Shown: piece after piece, positions 54,235 to 62,913 of the stretch
How positions within the stretch are numbered: the first letter of the stretch is position 1
How the letters are laid out: each line of letters begins with the position of its first letter
Source: Clostridia bacterium
Lineage (GTDB): Bacteria; Bacillota; Clostridia; TANB77; CAG-508
Assembly: GCA_017625465.1 (NCBI GenBank)
Contig: JAGAKS010000016.1
Span: 227,228 to 291,227, forward strand
Length of the DNA stretch: 64,000 nt
Reading direction: 5' to 3'
The notes under the pieces: generated by a model
Told to the model about the DNA's origin: nothing
The model's database searches: none
What the model saw: the letters and a program-made list of their open reading frames with translations, nothing else
Program-made: the position numbers and the translations under genes

Positions 54235-54266
54235 AAACAAAATATTATAATTATAATATTTTGTTT
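54235..54266. terminator. Perfect palindromic hairpin, probable terminator
   Basis: 16-bp arms (AAACAAAATATTATAA and its complement) with T-rich flanks, in the gap between the 157-residue gene and rsgA. Confidence 0.5.
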
Positions 54267-54331
54267 TAATCCCATTATATTACCATTTTTATCAACTACA
54301 ACTGTATATGCTGAATTTGTAATAAAATCAC

Positions 54332-54805
54332 CTATTTTGAATGATTTATAATAAGCTCAACCATTTTATCAAAAATTTCATTATTTTCTTCTATTAGAAT
54401 GAATTTATCTTTATATATTAAAAAGAATTCTTTATAATTTCTGCTACAAATACTTATACTATCATTTATAATAATTTTAAAATTTCCTTCTACATATAAT
54501 ATATTATCTGTATCATAATAATCTTTCACTATTTTATTTCTATAATTGTTCTCTAGTAATTCTATAAATGACTGTTCTTTAGTTTCAAATTGACAGATTG
54601 TTATATTTTCCAAACCAGGATATTCTTTAATACTATGATATTCTTCAAAAAGTGAATTAGTTGGATTATAAGAGATAACTACTTTTTCTAATTTATCAAA
54701 AGATATATAATATATTGGTGTAATTATTTTATATTTTATAATAAATAAACAACACAAAATAATCAATATAAAAAATAAAATAATGATTATGTTTTTTTTG
54801 GACAT
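54332..54805 (-). CDS. Hypothetical protein with N-terminal membrane anchor
   Basis: 157 residues; MSKKN then a strongly hydrophobic helix (5-24), then a mixed alpha/beta extracellular-type domain (YYISFDKLEKVVISYNP, TDNILYVEGNFKIIIN). A Cys pair (CC) sits within the helix, but no classical lipobox is evident. Start ATG with AGGAGAA. No family recognised; very AT-rich codons. Confidence 0.6.
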   Translation of the reverse strand: MSKKNIIIILFFILIILCCLFIIKYKIITPIYYISFDKLEKVVISYNPTNSLFEEYHSIKEYPGLENITICQFETKEQSFIELLENNYRNKIVKDYYDTDNILYVEGNFKIIINDSISICSRNYKEFFLIYKDKFILIEENNEIFDKMVELIINHSK

Positions 54806-55011
54806 AAAATTCTCCTTTATTTCTCAATCCTATTTATATCAAATTGCTTAATTATCTTATTATATATACTTCTAGCTTATTATTAAAATTCTAAAGATAT
54901 ATTTTTAATTAACATCAATATACATCTATCTAAAATATTTGTCAATCTCTGATTTTCAGTCTTTTTCAAGCTTTTTTGAACTTTTGGTTCTATAATTTTA
55001 GTGGTTCCATG

Positions 55012-55146
55012 TTTTTGAATTATGATTGAATAACGAAAAGCTTTAAAATGTGCTTATTTCAACGGTTTTAAGTATTCTTGAATAACGATAAAAAAAGATG
55101 AATTCGTTTGAATTCATCTTTTTTTGGCTCGGCTAACTACTCTCAA
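55012..55146. repeat. 135-bp direct repeat, copy 1
   Basis: Nearly identical to 56983-57117. Both contain TTTCAACGGTTTTAAGTAT and a terminator-like hairpin (AAAGATGAATTC / GAATTCATCTTT, here 55089-55124) and are flanked by GAGCAAATT or GTGCAAATT motifs. Non-coding. Part of the 446-nt gap 54806-55251, where I see nothing else. Confidence 0.85.
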
Positions 55147-55251
55147 CTTGTCTAAAACACTGACAACTACTATATTTATTTCAATTTGCCCGAGCAAATT
55201 CCGAGCAAATTGAATAATGTCAAATAATTTTTAATATTGTTTTCTAACTTT

Positions 55252-55917
55252 TTAATTATTTTCTTGTAATGTATATTCACTAATATCGGGTTCAATAAAT
55301 ACATTATCATCTACATTATTGAACTGATATTCTTTAACATATTCACTACCATCTGCTTCATATTTAATATGTAATCCCGTATCTTTTTCATAATAATCAG
55401 TCATACCACTTCCATCATTTAAAATCATTGGTGATATAAATTCACTGATAGCATAACAATCTTTTCCATTGTATTCTTCACTTCTTATTTTTGCTATAAA
55501 GCAAGCTATAATTGTTTGAAAAATATTTTCTGTTTCTAAATTACTACTTATTTTTTGAGGTTTTAAAGCACTTATTTCATTTCCTATTCTAACTGTTTTA
55601 CTCTCTGGTGAAGTAATAAACATTTTTACTGTTCCATTATCATAATATTCTGAAATAGTTACAGAAGATGTACCTTGAATTCTTTCTAAAATTCTAAGTG
55701 CCTTATTTTCCTTTTGATAATACTTTACAATCAATACTTCTTTTCCATTTGTTGTTTGTATATTTTTTACACTATAATTAGTAATATTAGCATAATCTTG
55801 CATTTTATTTTGTAAATTTGTTATTATCATAAAATTTCTAATTGTGTGGATTGCTATTAACAATAATATAGCTAATAGTATTATTAAAATAGTTTTTAAA
55901 ATTTTTTTCTTTTTCAT
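55252..55917 (-). CDS. Hypothetical membrane-anchored protein
   Basis: 221 residues from ATG 55917, which has AAGGAGAG upstream (an ATG 7 codons earlier has none). KKKKILKTILIILLAILLLIAI forms the anchor. The rest is beta-rich (KEVLIVKYYQKENKALRIL, GTVKMFITSPESKTVRIG) and resembles extracellular lipoprotein-sorting-like folds, but this is only an impression. It lies between the two direct repeats. Confidence 0.6.
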   Translation of the reverse strand: MKKKKILKTILIILLAILLLIAIHTIRNFMIITNLQNKMQDYANITNYSVKNIQTTNGKEVLIVKYYQKENKALRILERIQGTSSVTISEYYDNGTVKMFITSPESKTVRIGNEISALKPQKISSNLETENIFQTIIACFIAKIRSEEYNGKDCYAISEFISPMILNDGSGMTDYYEKDTGLHIKYEADGSEYVKEYQFNNVDDNVFIEPDISEYTLQENN

Positions 55918-56020
55918 AACTTTTACTCTCCTTTTCATTAGTGCAATCTAGCTTAGAAAACTACAACATTTAGTTCTTTTATCTTCGCAGACTTCATTTA
56001 ATATTTAATTTATAATATAA

Positions 56021-56347
56021 TTATGCAACTTTTATTCCAGTATCAATTATTTCTTGTATTAAAGGTGTCTCCACATTTTTATAATCTTCAATACTTATTA
56101 AATGCGGTTCTATTCTAGTATCTATTTTTCTTCTTAATCTCATTAAATTCAATTCTTCTTCGAAAATATCTAATTTTATATCATCAGTAATAATTGCAAT
56201 ATCAATATCACTATCTTCATTCCAAGTACCTTTGGCATAAGAACCAAATAGAATCATAGTTTCTATTTGATAGTTTTCACAAACTTTTTCAACATACTTT
56301 CGTACAATTTCCATTATTTCTCTATTTTCAATAAACTTTTCAGCCAT
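56021..56347 (-). CDS. mntA: MNT-type nucleotidyltransferase (antitoxin of HEPN/MNT pair)
   Basis: 108 residues; the minimal nucleotidyltransferase motif GSYAKGTWNEDSDID (G-S-x10-D-x-D) is intact, and a later Asp-rich strand gives the third acidic site. In HEPN/MNT modules this protein adenylylates the HEPN toxin and silences it. It overlaps the HEPN gene by 34 nt. Confidence 0.85.
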   Translation of the reverse strand: MAEKFIENREIMEIVRKYVEKVCENYQIETMILFGSYAKGTWNEDSDIDIAIITDDIKLDIFEEELNLMRLRRKIDTRIEPHLISIEDYKNVETPLIQEIIDTGIKVA

Positions 56348-56718
56348 TTTCTAACCTCCTCTATATTTTTTATTTGTTCTAATGTATATTCATTTGTACA
56401 TTTTTCAGCAAATGTTTTTTTATAATCATCATATCTACCATTCATATTAAACCTAGTAAAAGTATCAAATAAATCTTCCTGTCTTTCAGTAAGTTTTAAT
56501 CTGTTTTTTTCAGCCAAATAAATTAAATCATGACTTTTAGGTGCATGAGGTGCATTTTTATTATTCTTAGCATATAAAGCTTTTAATAATTTTTCAATTA
56601 CCAGATGTCCCATAAATAAACACCATGTATTTTTTTGACCTGCTTTCAAATACATCATTGTATCATAATCCTCATCTGAACCATTTATCCAAAAATTCAT
56701 TAAATCAATATTATTCAT
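56314..56718 (-). CDS. hepT: HEPN-domain protein (toxin of HEPN/MNT pair)
   Basis: 134 residues of helical HEPN type (NFWINGSDEDYDTMMYL, MGHLVIEKLLKALYAK, APKSHDLIYLAEK). HEPN proteins partnered with MNT enzymes are RNA-acting toxins or substrate-binding partners. The R-x4-6-H ribonuclease motif is not clearly present, so activity is uncertain. First gene of the pair. Confidence 0.8.
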   Translation of the reverse strand: MNNIDLMNFWINGSDEDYDTMMYLKAGQKNTWCLFMGHLVIEKLLKALYAKNNKNAPHAPKSHDLIYLAEKNRLKLTERQEDLFDTFTRFNMNGRYDDYKKTFAEKCTNEYTLEQIKNIEEVRKWLKSLLKIEK

Positions 56719-56982
56719 TTGTAATATCTACTCCTTGTATTTATATAATATATTATAACATATTTATTTTATTTTTCATACATTTTATTAAATAATTATA
56801 TATACTTTAATATTTATAGCACTTTTGGGCTTTTCTTCTTATCCGTGCAAAATAAATCTTCGAAAATCCCTAAAAGCATTGATTTATATATAGTTACAAG
56901 CATTTTTACAAAATCTTAATCCGTGCAAATTACCCGTGCAGATTCCGTGCAATTTGAAAAAAACGACAAATAATTTTGAATA

Positions 56983-57117
56983 TTTTTGAATTATGATTGA
57001 ATAATGAAAAGTTTCAAAGTGTGCTTATTTCAACGGTTTTAAGTATTTTTGAATAACGATAAAAAAAGATGAATTCGTTTGAATTCATCTTTTTTTGGCT
57101 GGGCTGACTACTCTCAA
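56983..57117. repeat. 135-bp direct repeat, copy 2
   Basis: Second copy, same orientation as 55012-55146, with the same hairpin (57060-57095). Flanked by repeated CGTGCAAATT / CCGTGCA motifs at 56840-56955 and 57160-57185. The intervening 1.8 kb carries three genes. Confidence 0.85.
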
Positions 57118-57206
57118 ATTTAATATTTCTTTGATATATCAATATTTTTCAAATATAGCTCGTGCACATTCCGTGCAAATTGAATAATGTTAAATAATCT
57201 TATATG

Positions 57207-57518
57207 TTATTTTAAACCTTTTTTTAATCTTTTTAAAACTATTTCAAAGTCCATTTTTGAATGTAATATTGCTAATATAATAATATCTTTCCCATCATTA
57301 TGATATATCACTTTATGACTTTTATATACTAGTTGTCTAATTTCATAGTTGAAAACTTTATTTTCAATTACTTTGCCCAAATCTGGCATAGTATTTAAAA
57401 TATCTATATAATCTACTAATTTACTCATATAATTTTTTGCAGTATTTTCTGTATCAAATCTGGCTGAATCAATAAAATCAGTAATATTGGCAATTGCATT
57501 ATCAGTCCATTTTACCAT
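57207..57518 (-). CDS. ParE/RelE-family toxin
   Basis: 103 residues; VKWTDNAIANITDFIDSAR, LNTMPDLGKVI, NYEIRQLVYKSHKVIYHN and ILAILHSKMDFE follow the ParE pattern. Such toxins inhibit gyrase or cleave mRNA. The ATG at 57518 overlaps the antitoxin stop by 7 nt. Confidence 0.88.
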   Translation of the reverse strand: MVKWTDNAIANITDFIDSARFDTENTAKNYMSKLVDYIDILNTMPDLGKVIENKVFNYEIRQLVYKSHKVIYHNDGKDIIILAILHSKMDFEIVLKRLKKGLK

Positions 57519-57688
57519 TTTTTTATAATCTCCTTCAATTCTTCTGTTGTTTTCATATTACCATTTTCCATATCTTTGATACCTTTTTGAATTTCTAGTT
57601 GCATAATCAAAGTATATAAAATTTCTTCATAAGTTTTCGTATCTTCAATATTATTAACTGTATTTAAAATTAGTTGTTTATCACTCAT
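57512..57688 (-). CDS. Antitoxin partner of the ParE-like toxin
   Basis: 58 residues (MSDKQLILNTVNNIEDTKTY ... ELKEIIKKW) from ATG 57688 with AAGGAGG. Small, acidic and helical, directly preceding and overlapping the toxin. The C-terminus would fold on the toxin; no DNA-binding domain is clear. Confidence 0.75.
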   Translation of the reverse strand: MSDKQLILNTVNNIEDTKTYEEILYTLIMQLEIQKGIKDMENGNMKTTEELKEIIKKW

Positions 57689-57932
57689 AATATAGTAACC
57701 TCCTTATATTAAAATGGCTCTCTAACTTTGTAGAGAACTCCTCACTTGTTATGGTTCTAGTTATCCTCACTCTTCAGCTTATTGCTTACTAACCTTGTTT
57801 AACATCCATAACCATATTTTATCTTCATATTATTTCTAATATTTCCAATAAGGACAATACCTGTTTTCTATATCTTTTCGTTACACACCTATATTTCTAT
57901 CAGTAATGTAACCCTTAGTTTTATAGAAAGCT
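57689..57932. other. Gap downstream of the Asn-rich cassette
   Basis: No gene is supported here. One inverted repeat (TGGCTCTCTAACTTTG / CAAAGTTAGAGAGCCA type, near 57714-57735) is visible. Confidence 0.4.
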
Positions 57933-58033
57933 GGGCGCACCCCGTAGTTGTTGTCATTGTTGAAGTTGTCGTTGTTCAAGTTGCCGTTGTTCACGTTCCA
58001 CACGTCGCCAGCGCCGGCAGCAGAACCAAGCCA
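57933..58033 (-). repeat. Second Asn-codon-rich DGR template-like cassette
   Basis: Read on the minus strand, it encodes WLGSAAGAGDVWNVNNGNLN and then alternating Asn/Asp codons and NYGVRP. It resembles the template repeat at 60050-60162 (VMNVNYNGNVNNNN ... NYGVRP) and the variable ends of both target genes. The abundance of AAC codons is a template hallmark. It is not an exact A-only match to the VR of the adjacent gene, so it may serve another target or be a relic. Confidence 0.55.
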
Positions 58034-58251
58034 ATTAACAAAGCAAAACAAGAAGACTACTCACCCGGGACACATCCAGCATTGCCCTTTATTAAAACAC
58101 ATAAAATAACCTATTAATACCATACCACAGGACTAAACAGGAGAGCCATACAGAGCACAAATACACTAAAAATCAGTCGCACCCGACAACACGCTAACAG
58201 GACGAAGACAGCCCCCTTGGCAATTTTCGTCAAACCAGCATGCCACGTCCA
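58034..58251. other. GC-richer non-coding segment
   Basis: Clearly richer in G+C than the surrounding DNA. On the minus strand a short open stretch ends ...CLRPVSVLSG, reminiscent of the GVRPVVSLSSG end of the DGR target at 62914, so it may be a decayed variable end. No intact gene. Confidence 0.4.
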
Positions 58252-59256
58252 CTATTTGATTAAAGACTTAGAGATTTCAATAACCGGCCTGACCCCTGCA
58301 TAGTCGTCGAACTCGAAGCGGGTGTAGCCAAAGTCGCTGTCTTCGCCACATATATAATCCACGTCGGTAGGGGAATCAGAAGAACCAAGCCAATAACTTA
58401 AATATCCAACCGTTGATCCATATATTATTGATGCATAACTAGCTTCTAATGGTAACGCTTCAGTCCAAAGCATTAACCTTCCATCTTCTTCATTTCCTGT
58501 TATACGTTCAGCATACTTTCTTGCATAATATACCGCACTTGTTGTATCTGCTATTATTGTTCCATCATCATTTAGACTTTCTACAGACCTAAAATCATTC
58601 CCTAAACTGCTGAATGTACTATTTGAACAAAAAGCGATCGTCCCAGCACTGTCACTTTGTGCTAATGAAGTTGTGTCTATATTCTTTTTTGCTAATAATG
58701 TTACTTTTTCTTCATCTTCACCACTAGCTTTTATTACATAAAAATGTTCATTTCTATCACTTTTTAGTTCTACTTCATCTCCTACGCTATATGCTGTGTA
58801 CGTTGACGCTCCCGGTGTTACTGGTGTTTCTGACACTGTTGGTTCTCCTACTATACTTACTTGTCCACCTGAACTTATTTTCATTTTATATACTAAGTTT
58901 CCATCTACTGAAGCATAAGTTAGTGTACTACCTTCTGTTCCTTTATAATCTACATCTTTTACTATTCCTTTTCCACCTAAATTTGCATTTAGTTTTTCTG
59001 CTGTAAAAAATGTGCTTTTATCTATTCCTTGATTTGTTACCCATTCTTCCATATACTCTGTTTCACATGCTGACCATGCTAAGCCTATTTCTTCTTTTGC
59101 GCTTCCAGCTCTACTTGCTGAAACTGCATTTTGGGCTTTACCTAGTATTCCACCTTCTCCAACTACTAGGTTAATACTTACACCTGCTAATATTAGTAAT
59201 ACTATTATTGTTATTACTAATGCTATTAGTGTTATACCTTTTTGTTTTCTAAACAT
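58252..59256 (-). CDS. Pilin-like protein with DGR-type variable C-terminal domain
   Basis: 334 residues. MFRKQKGITLIALVITIIVL is the pilin-type signal (Ala at +5), followed by AGVSINLVVGEGGILGKAQN and a stalk. The segment TEYMEEWVTNQGIDKSTFF and NLGGKG is shared with the protein at 62914. The C-terminal domain (about 155-334) ends YWLGSSDS ... YAGVRPVIEI, the C-type-lectin-like/DUF6273-like form of DGR target proteins, with Gly-Val-Arg-Pro just after the variable stretch. The VR region is 58284-58398. Probably a displayed ligand-binding protein. ATG 59256 with AGGAGG. Confidence 0.8.
   Translation of the reverse strand: MFRKQKGITLIALVITIIVLLILAGVSINLVVGEGGILGKAQNAVSASRAGSAKEEIGLAWSACETEYMEEWVTNQGIDKSTFFTAEKLNANLGGKGIVKDVDYKGTEGSTLTYASVDGNLVYKMKISSGGQVSIVGEPTVSETPVTPGASTYTAYSVGDEVELKSDRNEHFYVIKASGEDEEKVTLLAKKNIDTTSLAQSDSAGTIAFCSNSTFSSLGNDFRSVESLNDDGTIIADTTSAVYYARKYAERITGNEEDGRLMLWTEALPLEASYASIIYGSTVGYLSYWLGSSDSPTDVDYICGEDSDFGYTRFEFDDYAGVRPVIEISKSLIK
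58284..58398 (-). repeat. Variable region (VR) of the first DGR target
   Basis: Codes WLGSSDSPTDVDYICGEDSD ... FDDYAGVRP. It aligns in layout with the template at 60050-60162 and the VR at 62990-63103, and is locally GC-rich in an AT-rich gene. Confidence 0.55.
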
Positions 59257-59506
59257 AATTCTTTCCTCCTATTTATTTAACAAAATAGAAATCGATATTT
59301 GAAATGTACACAATGACACAATTACAGTTTTTCATAATATACAATCTCCATTTTGCTTTTTCTATTTTATTTTATATATAAATTTTATATTTTTCAACAC
59401 TTTGTGCATTTTGTAATATTTTTGTTAAATATTTTTTAATATTGTTTGGATTCTTTTTTCGTTCAAAACTTAAAATCTTTATATTCATTTTCTATTACAT
59501 CAATCT

Positions 59507-59842
59507 TTAAAATTGTTGTGTAATAATACGACTAACTTCTTCAATAATAGTTTGATTAGTATATAAATCTTCACAAAATTTTATTCCAAAGAGCTCTTGA
59601 AAATTTTCTTTATAGTCATTTCCTACTAAATTATGTAATGTATATGAAAATCTATTATACGGTCCAGGCACATATTTTCTTTCTTTCAAAACGTCATATA
59701 TTCTAGTAATATTTAAACATTTATATTTCCTAAACCTATAAACTTTTGATTTATTTTTTGTATTTCTACATATTTCTTTAAACACTTTTTCTATATTTTC
59801 TAATTTACACATATTATCATATAAATCATTAAATCTTTTCAT
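59507..59842 (-). pseudogene. Truncated DGR-type reverse transcriptase (N-terminal part)
   Basis: 111 residues from ATG 59842 (GAGGTGAGT upstream). MKRFNDLYDNMCKLENIEKV, CRNTKNKSKVYRF and IYDVLKERKYVPGPYNRF match the N-terminus of DGR/retron-like reverse transcriptases. After about residue 68 it departs into a short unrelated or rearranged tail. The catalytic YxDD palm motif and the thumb are absent, so this copy cannot polymerise. It lies just downstream of the template repeat, the usual DGR position. Confidence 0.55.
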
Positions 59843-59864
59843 ACTCACCTCAACTAAAAAACAA

Positions 59865-59890
59865 AAGTCAGACCGTTCACAGCCTGACTT
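59865..59890 (-). terminator. Hairpin between template repeat and RT
   Basis: AAGTCAG / CTGACTT stem followed on the minus strand by TTTGTTTTTT. Either a terminator or the structural end of the template RNA. Confidence 0.6.
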
Positions 59891-60049
59891 AAAAATAGTA
59901 CTAAAACATACTCCTTTTCAATTTCTTTACTAACAAATATATTTATCTATTTTTAATTTATAGCTTATTGCTAAAGGACATAAGTTTGTTTCTATTCTAA
60001 AACTTCTCTTAGATAACAATTGTACATCTAACCACAGTTTTTTAGAAGC

Positions 60050-60162
60050 TACGGGACGCACGCCATAGTTGTTGTTGTTATAGTTGTTGTTGTTAACATT
60101 GCCGTTGTAGTTCACATTCATCACATTGTTAGTGTTGTTCGCAGACGGAGAACGCCAACCAG
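60050..60162 (-). repeat. DGR template repeat (TR)
   Basis: The minus strand reads TGGTTGGCGT-TCTCCGTCTGC, then a run of AAC/AAT codons, then GGCGTGCGTCCCGTAG. Its two ends are nearly identical to the VR at 62990-63103, while the middle differs mostly where the TR has A (for example AAC to AGC, GTC, GGC, GAC or TAC). A few non-A differences and one codon length difference exist. Lying between avd-like and RT sequences, this is the canonical DGR order. Confidence 0.8.
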
Positions 60163-60174
60163 TTCAACTATGCC

Positions 60175-60400
60175 CTACATTATACTTTTTAGCCAGCCAG
60201 ACGTATATTTCATAATATCGTCTAATCTTCTGCCAAATTTATAATATCTTTTTTCTGTTATCAATTTTTTATCGTAACTTAAATTCAATAAAAAATCTAT
60301 AACTTTACTTTTTGCAACCACTTGAAATAACAATTTCTTTGTCTATATCAATAATTAGGTCTCTAATGAATTGTATAACTTTAAATTTTTCTTCTTTCAT
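60175..60400 (-). pseudogene. avd: Broken avd-like (four-helix bundle) gene
   Basis: Two frames carry pieces: KFKVIQFIRDLIIDIDKEIV (start ATG 60400), and after a frame break KVIDFLLNLSYDKKLITEKR ... RRLDDIMKYTSGWLKSIM. The second part matches the C-terminus of the DGR accessory protein Avd / S23-like helical bundles (terminal G-W-L-K-S). Part of the middle seems lost. No CGG is at the break, so this looks like true decay. Confidence 0.5.
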
Positions 60401-60627
60401 CGATAACTTCCTCAATTTTAGAAAGAACTTTTCTACAATCTTTTGTTTCAATATTTTCATTCAAATAGTTTGTAATATTATCTACTCTATTTTTATAATT
60501 AACATATATTCTAGATTTTTCATAAATTTCGTCATGCTTGTTTAAATTTTTAAAATCTATTTTTTCCTCAACTCCATAATTGTTTCTTTTATCTATTATT
60601 AAATATGAAATTTTCTTATTTATTCAT
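60381..60627 (-). pseudogene. Small gene with early frame break, next to the IS21 element
   Basis: From ATG 60627 the frame stops after three codons, but a one-base shift opens INKKISYLIIDKRNNYGVEE ... KVLSKIEEVIDERRKI, ending at 60381 in overlap with the avd-like start. Its ribosome site lies at the IS21 insertion point. Family not recognised. Confidence 0.4.
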
Positions 60628-60765
60628 ATTCTTTTTCCTTTTTGTAAATTGTATAATAAAACTAGTCAAAAATTCTCAAGTAAAATTGAGCAAATTTGAC
60701 TAGTTTTTTCTTTATCTTTTTTTAGATATAATTAACCTATCTTTTCTTTTGAAAGGAGTGGTATT

Positions 60766-61989
60766 ATGAGAAAAGACATTGAAAATGAATTATCAAAATA
60801 TGGAATGGGGGTGAATTTGTTGAATAAATCTGAACTTGCTAGAAGAATGAATTGTTCTAGGCAGACTATTAATGCTAAATTAAAAAATATAGATAATAAA
60901 AATGCTAAAAGTAAAAGAATTTATGTTTCTAAACTAGACGATTTTAAAGATATAATTGAAACAAAAGTAGAAAAATATGCTTGCTCTGCTATGTCTATTT
61001 ATCTGTTGTTAAAAGATAAATATGGATATACTGGTGGATACTCTTCTGTTGCTAGATATGTTTCCAATTTTAAACAAGAACAAAAAGTAAAAGTTACAAT
61101 TCGTTTTGAAACTACGCCAGGATACCAATCACAAGTGGATTGGAAAGAAAAACTTCAGCTTGTTGATAGCAGTAATGCTCCATACACAATCAATATTTTT
61201 TTAATGACCTTAGGTTATTCTAGAATGAAATTTGTAAAATTAACTTTTGATAGAACTCAACCTACTTTGTTTGAATGTTTAACTTCTGCTTTTGAGTTTT
61301 TTGGTGGTGTTACTGATGAAATACTTTTTGATAATATGAAAACTGTTGTTGATCATGCTAAATCAGATTTTTCTAATGTGGTAATAAATGAAAAGTTTGC
61401 TCAGTTTGCTAAAGATACAGGATTTATTGTTAGAGCTTGTAGAGCTTTTAGACCTGAGACTAAAGGTAAAGTAGAAATTCTTGCTAAAATTATGAACAGA
61501 CTCAAAGCATATAATGAAGAATTTTCTAATCAATATGATTTGATAAAAATTGTTGATGATATGAATATCTCTTTAAATAATGAAATTGTACAAGGAATTA
61601 ATCAAAAACCTATTGATAGATTTAAAAAAGAAAAGAATACTTTAAACCCTGTAAATATAGATATTTTAAAACCTTACTTCATTCGCCAAAAAGAGTATAA
61701 AGTTTCTAATGAATCTATGATTACATATAAAGGTAAAAAGTATTCTGTACCTACTGCATACATTGGTAAATATGTTACTGTTACAGAAGGTGATAGCACT
61801 ATCTATATATATTATAGCACAAATTTTATCTGTTCATATGATACTTTAGTAGATTGTTTTTTTAATTACAAAGAAAATCATTACAAAGAAATACTATCTA
61901 AAAGTGCCTATGGAAACAAAACAGATAAAGAACTAGATGCAATTATTAAAAAGAATTTACAACATTTAGATAATCTTTGGATTGAATGA
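60766..61989 (+). CDS. istA: IS21 transposase IstA
   Basis: 407 residues: N-terminal helix-turn-helix (NKSELARRMNCSRQTINAKL), an integrase core with Asp in SQVDWKEKL, Asp in FDNMKTVVDHA and Glu in ETKGKVE, and a C-terminal beta region (YKGKKYSVPTAYIGKYV). Appears complete. AAAGGAG precedes the ATG. Confidence 0.95.
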   Translation: MRKDIENELSKYGMGVNLLNKSELARRMNCSRQTINAKLKNIDNKNAKSKRIYVSKLDDFKDIIETKVEKYACSAMSIYLLLKDKYGYTGGYSSVARYVSNFKQEQKVKVTIRFETTPGYQSQVDWKEKLQLVDSSNAPYTINIFLMTLGYSRMKFVKLTFDRTQPTLFECLTSAFEFFGGVTDEILFDNMKTVVDHAKSDFSNVVINEKFAQFAKDTGFIVRACRAFRPETKGKVEILAKIMNRLKAYNEEFSNQYDLIKIVDDMNISLNNEIVQGINQKPIDRFKKEKNTLNPVNIDILKPYFIRQKEYKVSNESMITYKGKKYSVPTAYIGKYVTVTEGDSTIYIYYSTNFICSYDTLVDCFFNYKENHYKEILSKSAYGNKTDKELDAIIKKNLQHLDNLWIE

Positions 61990-62003
61990 AAGGAGTACAA
62001 TTT

Positions 62004-62759
62004 ATGACTGAATATACTCAATTAATAAATAATTTAGAAGCTTTAGATTTAGTAAAAATTAAAAGTTATCTTCCTGAATTTTTAGATAAAAATAAAAAAG
62101 ATTCTACTATTTTAATTTCTGCTCTTAACGAGTTAACTGACCTAGAATTAAAGGATAAAATGTTTCGAGCTTCTGAAAATCTAATTAGAACAGCAGCTTT
62201 TCCATTTAGAAAGACTTTGGAAGATTTTGATTTTTCTTTTAATGATAGTATTGATAAGGACTATATTATGGATTTAGCAACTTTAAGATTTGCTGAAGAT
62301 AATAAAAATATTCTTTTCTTAGGTAATCCTGGAGTTGGTAAAACTCATCTTGCAGTTGCTTTAGGAATTAAGGCTACTCAATGTAAATATAGTGTGTATT
62401 TTACTACTTGTCATCAACTAATTTCTAAATTGAATAAAGCACAAAAAGAAAATAGAATAGATAAACAACTTCAACATTTTGCACAATATAAGATTTTAAT
62501 TATAGATGAAATAGGGTATTTACCAATTGATAGGCAAGGTGCTAATCTTTTCTTTCAGCTAATTTCGAAGCGATATGGAAAGAAAAGCACAATAATAACA
62601 ACTAATATGCCATTTGGAGCTTGGGGTGATGTTTTTAATGATAATATTCTAGCTAGTGCAATACTTGATAGGCTTTTAGATCAAGCATATGTAGTAAAAA
62701 TTGTTGGAGAATCTTATCGTACTAAATATTTAGCTGTAAACAAAAAGAGTGCTGGATAA
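62004..62759 (+). CDS. istB: IS21 helper ATPase IstB
   Basis: 251 residues from ATG 62004 with AAGGAG overlapping the istA stop region. AAA+ motifs: Walker A GNPGVGKTHLA, Walker B ILIIDEIGYLP, sensor TTNMPF. It assists IstA in target selection. Intact. Confidence 0.96.
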   Translation: MTEYTQLINNLEALDLVKIKSYLPEFLDKNKKDSTILISALNELTDLELKDKMFRASENLIRTAAFPFRKTLEDFDFSFNDSIDKDYIMDLATLRFAEDNKNILFLGNPGVGKTHLAVALGIKATQCKYSVYFTTCHQLISKLNKAQKENRIDKQLQHFAQYKILIIDEIGYLPIDRQGANLFFQLISKRYGKKSTIITTNMPFGAWGDVFNDNILASAILDRLLDQAYVVKIVGESYRTKYLAVNKKSAG

Positions 62760-62862
62760 ATTCCAGTACTCAATATATAATTTTTAGTTGAGAATAATTG
62801 CTCAATTTAATATGAGAATTTTTGTTAATTTTTGCTTGACAATTTACACTTTTTAGAATTTT

Positions 62863-62892
62863 CGAGCATCGGACTCACGCCCAATATGCTCG
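62863..62892. repeat. Hairpin downstream of the DGR target gene
   Basis: CGAGCAT / ATGCTCG 7-bp arms with a 16-nt loop, 22 nt after the target stop. DGR targets often have a hairpin after the VR that aids retrohoming; it could equally be a terminator. Confidence 0.45.
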
Positions 62893-62913
62893 ATTTTACT
62901 CTACTTCATAAAA

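Larger units (their letters stand above)
60643..62848 (+). mobile_element. IS21-family insertion sequence
   Basis: Inverted ends beginning TGTAAATTGT, with inner repeats AAAAATTCTCA and AAATTGAGCAA on both sides, as in IS21 elements with multiple terminal repeats. A 5-bp target duplication CTTTT flanks it (60638-60642 and 62849-62853). It carries istA and istB on the strand opposite to the DGR genes, and separates the target gene from the avd/TR/RT part. Confidence 0.9.

Noticed and set aside
57933-58033. Calling this cassette the template for the VR of the 58252 gene
   Set aside because: Codon-by-codon comparison shows many differences at non-A positions and different spacing; only general similarity remains.
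59930-60124. Asn-rich open frame as a protein gene
   Set aside because: It is the template repeat read through; no ribosome site precedes it and its ends match a VR.
60175-60627. Counting the avd-like and neighbouring frame breaks as further CGG shifts
   Set aside because: No CGG is at these breaks and part of the avd-like protein seems missing, so they are treated as true decay.
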